From Desulfobacteraceae bacterium (GTDB taxonomy: Bacteria > Desulfobacterota > Desulfobacteria > Desulfobacterales > Desulfobacteraceae): DNA of 46,277 nt. The notes below the pieces were generated by a model, which was given only the letters and a program-made list of their open reading frames with translations, was not told the DNA's origin and did not search any database. Positions 39,861 to 46,277 of the stretch are shown here, piece after piece. Made by a program: the position numbers and the translations under genes. The stretch spans positions 1 to 46,277 of the forward strand of contig JAAELK010000528.1 of the NCBI GenBank assembly GCA_024226935.1, read 5' to 3'. How positions within the stretch are numbered: the stretch's first letter is position 1; each line of letters starts with the position of its first letter.

Positions 39861-42323
39861 ATGAACATAAAAAAAACATTCAAAGTCTCTGTTAAGGATC
39901 TCATCACAGCAACACAACAAAAAAATGACCTTGCACAAATCTTTGTCAGCCGGACAAGAACTCTTGCAGGTATCATGGAACACGCAAGAATCCAGGCCAT
40001 GCGGCCCGAGGGGTATAAAAAAGAAGTTAGTATTTCCACCCGGGTGGACCATGATCTTTTTTTTCTGGATATTTTTGGCCGAATAGATGGGATGCTGGAC
40101 TCCCAAGGCCTGATTTTAGTGGAAGAGATCAAGACCACAAGGCTATACCCGGATCTTTTATGCAACCACCCCCTATCCTCCCATATGGCCCAGCTCAAAT
40201 GCTATGGACATATGATCACAAAGAAAAAAAAACTTGCAGCCATAGACCTTCAACTCACCTACTCCAACCCTCTATCTAAAAAAATATGCGAACACAAAAA
40301 AAACTATTCAGCCCGGGATCTAAAGCTTTTTTTTGACCAGACAATTACAGCGTATATTGCACAGCTTGAAACTGATACGAACTGGGCACTTATCCGGAAT
40401 CGATCCATTAAAAACCTGACTTTTCCCTATGATGATTTCAGAACAGGCCAGCGGGAACTTGCCGAAGCCGTTTATAAAATAATCAAAAACAAAAAAATCC
40501 TTTTTGCCAGGGCACCCACAGGCACGGGCAAAACCATTGCCACTTTGTATCCTGCCATAAAATCCCTAGGGCTGGGACAAATTGATAAAATATTTTATCT
40601 CACCGCTAAAACCCCGGGTCGGACTGTGGCCATAAAAGCCCTCAAGGATCTCAAAAAAAACGGAGCCAGGCTCAAAAGCGTGATCCTCACTGCCAAACAA
40701 AAAATCTGTTTTATGCCCGACAAGATTTGTGACATGGATGTCTGCCCCTATGCCCAGGCCTATTACACCAAACTCAACCAGGCCATGGTAAAAATAATAA
40801 AACATGAACTCTTTGACCAGGATCTGCTCGAAACCATTGGACAAACCTATCAGATATGTCCCTTTGAACTATCCCTGGATATTTCTCTTGTCTGCGATAT
40901 CATTGTCTGCGACCTGAACTATGCCTTTGATCCCAGGGTCTATCTTAAACGATATTTTGACAAGAACGCTTACAAGATAACCTTTCTAATTGATGAGGCC
41001 CATAACCTTCCCGACCGATTGCGGTCCATGTATTCGGCAGACCTGTTAAAATCAGATATTCTTAAAACCCAAAAACTTGTCAGAGACATCGCCCCGGAGC
41101 TGTCCAAAAGCCTTGTTACCATTCACAAGGAACTTTCCCGGCTTAAAAAAAAGGAACTTACAAAAAACAAGACCGATTCGCTTCCCCATTGGGCCCATGA
41201 TCCAAATTTCAAAGAGTTGACTGACCTGCCGGAAAACTATATGAAGGCGATAGAACAATTTGTGGCTACAGCTGACCTCTGGTTGGATAAACACCCAAAC
41301 TCACCCATACGAGCTGAGCTCATCGATTTTTATTTTATGACCACAGCTTTTTTAACCATAGCCAGGTTTTTTGACAATCATTACCGATTTTTCATTGAAA
41401 AAAAAGACGACCAGGATATCAATACCCGCTTATTTTGCATGGACCCCTCCCGGGTCTTTTCCAGGCTAATTCAAAGAGGTTCTTCTGCAATCTTATTTTC
41501 AGCTACTTTTTTCCCCACTGCCTACTACCAGACCATCCTCTTTGGCAGTAAAGAAACACCCAATAATTGTACCGACGAAAACAAAGAACCCAAAACCCTG
41601 AAAACCAAAGAATCTGACAAGATTATCCCCTATTCCATTGTACTACCCTCCCCTTTCCCCAAAAAAAATTTCAAGCTCATGATCCACAGCAATATCCAGA
41701 CAACCTACAAGACAAGACAACACTTTTTTAAGGAAGTTGCCAGGGTCATCACCCTGACGGTAAACAGCAAGCCGGGAAATTATATGGTTTTTTTCCCATC
41801 ATATGCCTATATGAACCATGTGGTGAAAATCATTGAACAAGAAAACCAAGTGCCGGGTATCCAGATCCAGGCTCCCCGGATGACTGAATTGGAACGGGAA
41901 AATTTTTTGTATCAATTTACCCCCCAAAGCCAGATCACAGGATTTGCTGTAATGGGGGGTATTTTTGGTGAAGGAATCGATTTGGAAGGCCCTCGCCTCA
42001 TTGGGGTGATTGTTGTGGGGGTAGGATTGCCCCAGATCTGTCCGGAACAAAATCAAATCCGGGCTTACTACGAGGCCCGCAATGAAGATGGATTTTTCAA
42101 TGCCTACCAAATGCCGGGATTCAACCGGGTAATGCAGGCCACAGGCCGACTCATCCGAAGGGAAACAGACAGGGGAGTTGTAATACTCATCGATGAACGA
42201 TTTACAAGAACAGATTATAAGAATCTATTTCCAGAGGAATGGTACCCCCACGAAACAATTTCTAATTGCCGGCAATTAACAAAAAATCTCAAGGCTTTTT
42301 GGAAATCGGAAAACTATCCTTGA
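39861..42323 (+). CDS. PD-(D/E)XK nuclease - FeS helicase fusion (XPD/DinG-like)
   Basis: This 820-aa protein joins a Cas4/RecB-type nuclease-like domain to a superfamily 2 FeS helicase. The nuclease has Asp76 in GRIDGMLD, EEIK (Glu89, Lys91) and the motif MAQLKCYGHMI (Gln111...Tyr115). The helicase has Walker A APTGTGKT (about 218-225), four Cys for a [4Fe-4S] cluster (283, 290, 295 and one in QICPFE near 337), LIDEAHNLPDR (DEAH), a late GGIFGEGIDLEG and motif VI QATGRLIRRE. XPD/DinG enzymes unwind DNA 5' to 3'. The fused nuclease domain may cut or only bind DNA. A role in repair is probable; it is monocistronic, with YitT downstream. Confidence 0.92.
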   Translation: MNIKKTFKVSVKDLITATQQKNDLAQIFVSRTRTLAGIMEHARIQAMRPEGYKKEVSISTRVDHDLFFLDIFGRIDGMLDSQGLILVEEIKTTRLYPDLLCNHPLSSHMAQLKCYGHMITKKKKLAAIDLQLTYSNPLSKKICEHKKNYSARDLKLFFDQTITAYIAQLETDTNWALIRNRSIKNLTFPYDDFRTGQRELAEAVYKIIKNKKILFARAPTGTGKTIATLYPAIKSLGLGQIDKIFYLTAKTPGRTVAIKALKDLKKNGARLKSVILTAKQKICFMPDKICDMDVCPYAQAYYTKLNQAMVKIIKHELFDQDLLETIGQTYQICPFELSLDISLVCDIIVCDLNYAFDPRVYLKRYFDKNAYKITFLIDEAHNLPDRLRSMYSADLLKSDILKTQKLVRDIAPELSKSLVTIHKELSRLKKKELTKNKTDSLPHWAHDPNFKELTDLPENYMKAIEQFVATADLWLDKHPNSPIRAELIDFYFMTTAFLTIARFFDNHYRFFIEKKDDQDINTRLFCMDPSRVFSRLIQRGSSAILFSATFFPTAYYQTILFGSKETPNNCTDENKEPKTLKTKESDKIIPYSIVLPSPFPKKNFKLMIHSNIQTTYKTRQHFFKEVARVITLTVNSKPGNYMVFFPSYAYMNHVVKIIEQENQVPGIQIQAPRMTELERENFLYQFTPQSQITGFAVMGGIFGEGIDLEGPRLIGVIVVGVGLPQICPEQNQIRAYYEARNEDGFFNAYQMPGFNRVMQATGRLIRRETDRGVVILIDERFTRTDYKNLFPEEWYPHETISNCRQLTKNLKAFWKSENYP

Positions 42324-42410
42324 TTTTTAAAGAAAACTGGATGAAAATAGCTTGTTTTTTCATTTTTTTTATACTATTAGGAGTGCCTTATTTATAACTG
42401 AGGAAATACA

Positions 42411-43268
42411 ATGAAACTTCAAAATATGACCTATACCATCCCATGGAACCTGTTCTTGATAACCCTGGGCAGTTTCCTCCTTGCCGTGGGGACTAAATCC
42501 ATTATCATTCCCCACGGAATGATCACCAGCGGATTTACAGGTCTTAGTATTTTACTGCTCTATTACACCGGCGTACTGACCCCCGGCATATGGTTGCTGA
42601 TCTTGAATATCCCCATCTTCATCATCGGCTGGAAATTGATCAGCAGACGATTTTTGTATTACAGCATTTACGGGGCAAGTCTCCTGATAATTCTCATTGA
42701 CCTTATCAAGTTCAAAATTGATATCACAGACCCTTGGCTGGCTGCCCTTGCCGGAGGTATCCTGTCCGGAGCGGGGCTTGGAATTATTTTCAGATCCCTT
42801 GGATCCACCGGCGGCAATAACATCATCTCCATCCTGCTCAACCAGAAATATGGTATCCGTATCGGAACCTATAATTTTATATTCAGTTTTGTCCTCTTTT
42901 TCTTTAGTTTCGGGACTCTTGACACCGATCTGATCCTCTACTCCATGGCCACAAGCTATATTTCATCCCTGGTAATGGAATATTTCATGACCCTGTTCAA
43001 CCAGCAAAAAATGATCATCATCATCTCCGAAAAATCCCAGGCAATTGCCGATGAAATCCTCAACAGGCTTAACCGGGGAGCCACCTTTTTAAAAGGAGAA
43101 GGTGCCTACACCGGCAAGAGCAAAAATATCATTCTCACCGTTGTAAACACCTTTCAGATCAAGCGTATCGAAGAAGTGGTCTTTGGTATTGACCCCAAGG
43201 CTTTCCTGATAACAGAAAACACCTTCAATGTCCTGGGCAAGGGTTTTTCCAAAAGAAAAGTATACTAA
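42411..43268 (+). CDS. YitT-family membrane protein (DUF161 + DUF2179)
   Basis: This 285-aa protein matches the YitT/YvjA family. Five or six helices come first (residues about 10-195), with PHGMITSGFTGLSILLLYYTG and LGSTGGNNIISILL as the conserved glycine-rich motifs. A soluble C-terminal domain (about 200-285) follows, with RGATFLKGEGAYTGKSKNIILTVV and DPKAFLITENTFNVLGKGF. The family is widespread, but its transported substrate is not settled. The start has a GAGGAAA ribosome site. It is 87 bases after the helicase gene, and a strong hairpin follows the stop. Confidence 0.93.
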   Translation: MKLQNMTYTIPWNLFLITLGSFLLAVGTKSIIIPHGMITSGFTGLSILLLYYTGVLTPGIWLLILNIPIFIIGWKLISRRFLYYSIYGASLLIILIDLIKFKIDITDPWLAALAGGILSGAGLGIIFRSLGSTGGNNIISILLNQKYGIRIGTYNFIFSFVLFFFSFGTLDTDLILYSMATSYISSLVMEYFMTLFNQQKMIIIISEKSQAIADEILNRLNRGATFLKGEGAYTGKSKNIILTVVNTFQIKRIEEVVFGIDPKAFLITENTFNVLGKGFSKRKVY

Positions 43269-43289
43269 AAAACCTCTTCCATCCAACCA

Positions 43290-43323
43290 TGATCAGCTTT
43301 TGAACAAGTTCAAAAGCTGATCA
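43290..43323. terminator. Perfect palindromic hairpin between convergent genes
   Basis: TGATCAGCTTTTGAA and TTCAAAAGCTGATCA pair perfectly across CAAG. It lies 22 bases after the YitT stop and 40 bases from the end of the convergent kinase-like gene. There is no T-run, so it may terminate weakly in both directions. Confidence 0.65.
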
Positions 43324-43362
43324 TTCAATACTAAAAAAATAGTGAAACTCCATCTCATTTTT

Positions 43363-43896
43363 TTAAATACCTTGAATTAAATCCAATCTGCGCCTTAAAA
43401 CTTCGTATATATTTTTTGCTTTTTTTGTATTAATACGATGTTTTTCAAGGGCTTTAAATACAGTTTCAATTTCAAGATCCAGAAAGGAAACACTTTCCAG
43501 TTTTATCTTAAAATTTTCTATTGTTTCTTCCAATTCTTCTTGAAGAAAAGGATTGCTTCCGATGGATACAATAAACTCATTTGCCTCACTTCTAGTCAAA
43601 GCGGTTTTGGGTGTTTTTCTGTGGGTATGAAAAAAATTTAGAACAACTGAGTTTTCCGTCCCGGGTGAAAATCTAAAATCTTCAAATAGACGCTGAAAAG
43701 TTGCAATATTTTTATTCTTTACTACATCCATTACTTTTTGGATTTTAAAAATTTTTATAAAATTGCGACCACCATCTCTCCACTTATCAGTAATATAATC
43801 GTGATCAATTTTGCCGAAAACTGTTTTGGGTTTATGCTTTTCTGGATTATAAACTGTGGTCAGGCCATAGTTTTTTATGTGCAGATCATTTTCCAT
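43363..43896 (-). CDS. Kinase-like protein copy 1, C-terminal part (after in-frame TGA)
   Basis: This 177-aa frame continues the copy-1 gene after a single TGA (43897-43899) and corresponds to residues 222-396 of copy 2. It carries the HipA/PI-kinase-like loop ENDLHIKNYGL (D-x-H-x-K-N) and the metal-type motif GKIDHDYITDKW, then a helical C-terminus with SEANEFIVSIGSNPF. An ATG lies two codons after the TGA, but no ribosome site precedes it, so independent translation would rely on coupling. No further stops or frameshifts are present. It could be a recently broken gene, a split two-part protein, or a readthrough product. Confidence 0.6.
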   Translation of the reverse strand: MENDLHIKNYGLTTVYNPEKHKPKTVFGKIDHDYITDKWRDGGRNFIKIFKIQKVMDVVKNKNIATFQRLFEDFRFSPGTENSVVLNFFHTHRKTPKTALTRSEANEFIVSIGSNPFLQEELEETIENFKIKLESVSFLDLEIETVFKALEKHRINTKKAKNIYEVLRRRLDLIQGI

Positions 43897-43899
43897 GAA

Positions 43900-44754
43900 T
43901 CAATGGGCGTAAAAAATAATTGCAAGCAAACCAGAACGTCCATACACATCCTTTTTGGAAAGCTCCTTGAACTCCTTAAAATCCTTTAACCCTTCGGAAC
44001 AAATTCCCTTAACACCACCTTTTTGAGCAAGCAAAAGCACGGAAGCCGAAATTCTATCACCAAGAAACCACCGCCACAATGCTGAATATACTATTTCAGC
44101 AGCATAATTTTCCAGTTGATCACGGGAAACCAGATCCTTGCCAAAATATAGTTTACCACTTCTATCTTTTTTCTTATACATCTTAACGGGATGGGCCGAA
44201 ACTCCCAATGTCCTGATCAACTCTAAATCATTTTCAGAAATTGTTATATTCAACTCATCATTCTTTAGACCAAAATTAGGTTTTGTTAAAAAAACTGAAG
44301 ATCTTCTCCTGGGAAATTCACTAAGATCAATACTTTCACGGGACTTACATCCTCTTTCTATATTAACCGGCCTGCTCTTCATTAAAAATACGCGGTTTAT
44401 ATAGGTTCTCAGAGAAGAAGGATTTTTTCTTCCACCATTTAACAACCAGACATGACCGGAATAATCCAACAAAGGAGGCCCCATTTTTTTATGCCTGAAA
44501 ACAGCCCTGTTGCAGTCATAATAATCTATTGCAATCTTTGCAAGACTCTTAGTAGTTACCTTTCTATTTAAGAATTCACGCACAAAAGAACCCACCCGTG
44601 ACGAAGATTGTGTACACAACAAATAAAATTTAAGAGTTTTTGCTCTGTCTATCCCCTCATCACCATGTCTGTGAAACAATTGAGGTTTATACCATTTGGA
44701 TTTTTTAGGATTTGTAATATATGAGTCAATGGTGTGTATTAAATTTCTCTTCAT
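43900..44754 (-). CDS. Kinase-like protein copy 1, N-terminal part
   Basis: This 284-aa frame starts at the ATG at 44754, chosen because GGAGG lies eight bases upstream; the GTG at 44769 is part of that ribosome site. It ends at a TGA in the middle of what is one open frame in copy 2. Residues about 95-284 align with copy 2: WLLNGGRKNPSSLRTYI, TISENDLELIRTLGVSAHPVKMY, KLYFGKDLV, LENYAAEIVYSALWRWFLGDR and GVKGICSEGLKDFKEF. This would be the N-lobe, with a possible ATP-site Lys in YFGKDL and Glu in YAAEI. About 90 extra N-terminal residues are absent from copy 2. I cannot name the family with confidence. Confidence 0.6.
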   Translation of the reverse strand: MKRNLIHTIDSYITNPKKSKWYKPQLFHRHGDEGIDRAKTLKFYLLCTQSSSRVGSFVREFLNRKVTTKSLAKIAIDYYDCNRAVFRHKKMGPPLLDYSGHVWLLNGGRKNPSSLRTYINRVFLMKSRPVNIERGCKSRESIDLSEFPRRRSSVFLTKPNFGLKNDELNITISENDLELIRTLGVSAHPVKMYKKKDRSGKLYFGKDLVSRDQLENYAAEIVYSALWRWFLGDRISASVLLLAQKGGVKGICSEGLKDFKEFKELSKKDVYGRSGLLAIIFYAH

Positions 44755-45050
44755 TTTATAAACCTCCACGGCTAATATTTTTATAAAATAAAAAATAATC
44801 CCTATAAAAACAAATTTAGCAATTGTTACACCTAAGCTAACTCCTCCCTTCCAGGTATAATCTAAATAGTTTTCCTATCCAAAGTAAGATAGTCCCTTCT
44901 ATTTTTTTCTACCAAGGGTATTGAAATAAAAACATTTTTTAAAAAATTGCCCCTATTTTAAAAAAAATAGAACATTTAATTTAGGAATAAACATACAAAA
45001 TGTTGCCCATAATGTCACGTTTTCTCTTTTCTCATTTAAAAAAAACAGGA
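44755..45050. other. AT-rich spacer between the kinase-like paralogues
   Basis: These 296 bases are very AT-rich with long A and T runs and contain the ribosome site of copy 1. I see no ORF with a ribosome site, no strong hairpin and no repeated end sequence that would mark a mobile element. Confidence 0.3.
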
Positions 45051-46241
45051 TCATAAAAGAAGCTCCAATCTTTTCCTTAAAACTTTGTATATATCGTTTG
45101 CTCTAATTGTTTGAAGGCCATATTTTTTAAGCTCTTCAAATACATTTATAATCTCAAGATCCAAAAATTGGATATCCTTCAATTTTGTTTTAAAATCCTC
45201 TATTGTTTCTTCCAACTCCTTTTGAATGAAGGGATTGCTTCCGATGGTCACAATAAAGTCATTTGCTTCACTTCTTGTCAAAGCGGTTTTAGACGTACTT
45301 CTGATTGTATGAAAAAAATTTAAAATGGGAGAGTTTTCCGTCCCGGGAGAAAACCTGAAATCTTCAAATAACCGCTGAAAAATTGCAATACTCTTAGTTT
45401 TGACCACATCTTTTAATTTTTGAATTTTAAAAATTTTTTCAAAATTACGCCCGCCAGTTTCCCATTTATCGGTAATATAATCATGATCAATTTTGCCAAA
45501 AACCACCTTCCATTTACTTTTTTGCGGATTATACACAGTGGTCAAACCATAGTTTTTGATATGAAGATCATCTTCCATAAATAGATATCCATAAAAAACA
45601 ATTGCAAGTAAACCAGAATATTTGTATACATCTCTTTTAGAAAGTTCCTTGAACTCCTTAAAATCTTTTAACCCTTCGGAACAAATTCCCTTTACACCAC
45701 CTTTTTGGGCAATCAAAAGCACGGAAGCTGAAATTCGATCCCCAAGAAACCATCTCCACAAAGCCGAATACATTATTTCCGCAGCATAATTATCCAGCTG
45801 GGCAGGAGAAACCAGGTCCTTGCCAAAATAAAGTTTTCCACTTCCATCTTTTTTCTCATACATTTTAACTGGATGGGCCGAAACTCCCAATACCTTGAGC
45901 AACTTAAGTTCATTCTCAGAAATCGTTATTCCCAGCTTTTCCTTGGGTAAACCAAAATCAAATCGCGGAAAAAAAACTGAAGACCTTCTGGTGAAAGAAT
46001 TGGATCTTTCCGGCTTACTTAGAATAAAACTTCGTCGGGCCTTATCGCCCCTGTTTGATTTGCTGATCCTCTTGGGGACCATACTTTTTCTATAAATTTT
46101 TATATATTTTTTTATATAGGTTCTAAGGGAGGATGGATTCTCTCTACCTCCATTTAAAAACCATACATGTGTAGAGTAATCCAATGAAGGAGCAGTCCTT
46201 TGATCCTTCTTTGAAAGTGTAGACACAAAATCATGCTGCAT
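45051..46241 (-). CDS. Kinase-like protein copy 2 (intact across the catalytic loop)
   Basis: This 396-aa protein is a close paralogue of the interrupted gene downstream. A HipA/PI-kinase-like loop EDDLHIKNYGL (Asp225, His227, Asn230) and GKIDHDYI (Asp252, Asp254) fit a kinase active site: D-x-H-x-K-N followed by a metal Asp. Upstream, KLYFGKDLV (Lys141) and DNYAAEIMYSA (Glu155) could supply the ATP-site Lys-Glu pair. No HTH partner like HipB is adjacent. An in-frame stop lies four codons before the ATG, which has no clear ribosome site, and about 90 N-terminal residues present in copy 1 are missing. The start may therefore be wrong, or the N-terminus may be lost. The kinase assignment is inference. 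Confidence 0.6.
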   Translation of the reverse strand: MQHDFVSTLSKKDQRTAPSLDYSTHVWFLNGGRENPSSLRTYIKKYIKIYRKSMVPKRISKSNRGDKARRSFILSKPERSNSFTRRSSVFFPRFDFGLPKEKLGITISENELKLLKVLGVSAHPVKMYEKKDGSGKLYFGKDLVSPAQLDNYAAEIMYSALWRWFLGDRISASVLLIAQKGGVKGICSEGLKDFKEFKELSKRDVYKYSGLLAIVFYGYLFMEDDLHIKNYGLTTVYNPQKSKWKVVFGKIDHDYITDKWETGGRNFEKIFKIQKLKDVVKTKSIAIFQRLFEDFRFSPGTENSPILNFFHTIRSTSKTALTRSEANDFIVTIGSNPFIQKELEETIEDFKTKLKDIQFLDLEIINVFEELKKYGLQTIRANDIYKVLRKRLELLL

Positions 46242-46277
46242 TCTCGTATGATTTCACCATACATCTGTTCTCAAAAA

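Noticed and set aside
43894-43902. TGA in kinase-like copy 1 as a selenocysteine codon
   Set aside because: The paralogue has Leu there, the position is not at a redox motif, and no convincing SECIS-type hairpin follows immediately.

Overview
The window looks like a chromosomal segment of a Desulfobacterota (deltaproteobacterial) sulfate reducer, most likely Desulfobacterales. This is inferred from gene content: a MetF-MetV-MvhD-HdrA electron-transfer module of the Wood-Ljungdahl type, a 2-oxoacid:ferredoxin oxidoreductase operon, moderate-to-low GC, many two-component proteins and flagellar-type alternative sigma promoters. No rRNA, tRNA, CRISPR array, transposase or prophage structure was seen.

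Layout. 1-1029: 3' part of a RhaT-like transporter gene that enters from the left edge. 1144-12500: a long, tightly packed minus-strand block. Read in its own direction it runs: a second MetF-like protein, a 1016-aa double HdrA, MvhD, MetV, MetF, a CheY-like regulator, a multi-ACT-domain protein, a PAS histidine kinase, a receiver-PAS-histidine kinase hybrid and a nitroreductase. Several junctions overlap by 1-4 bases, so redox and signalling genes appear to be co-expressed. 12795-14459: a small membrane protein, a LexA/CI-like repressor and an orphan gene with a sigma-28-like promoter. 14713-21075: a processive-type glycosyltransferase, a secreted alpha/beta hydrolase, an unrecognised protein with a possible permuted-papain His/Cys pair, and a Zn/Cd-type P-ATPase. 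21170-23754: a ROK sugar kinase overlapped by a sodium:solute symporter. 24026-28310: RapA and an aromatic-amino-acid-type permease. 28513-31654: an ABC ATPase plus double permease without a binding protein. 31815-37423: a KorB-KorA-flavoprotein-GltD-like operon. 37748-43268: acyltransferase, an orphan gene with a textbook sigma-54 promoter, a nuclease-FeS helicase fusion and a YitT-family protein. 43363-46241: two tandem paralogues of an unrecognised protein with a HipA/PI-kinase-like catalytic loop. One copy is split by an in-frame TGA.

The most unusual observations are: (i) three copies of a roughly 95-nt repeat (28428, 29815, 35524) whose hairpin stems vary in a compensatory way, suggesting a structured RNA or mobile hairpin element; (ii) the tandem kinase-like genes, one interrupted exactly before the catalytic loop; (iii) the association of MetFV-HdrA-MvhD with a kinase/ACT/response-regulator set; and (iv) two orphan genes with sigma-28- and sigma-54-like promoters. 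All family names are judged by eye from sequence motifs; no database search was run.
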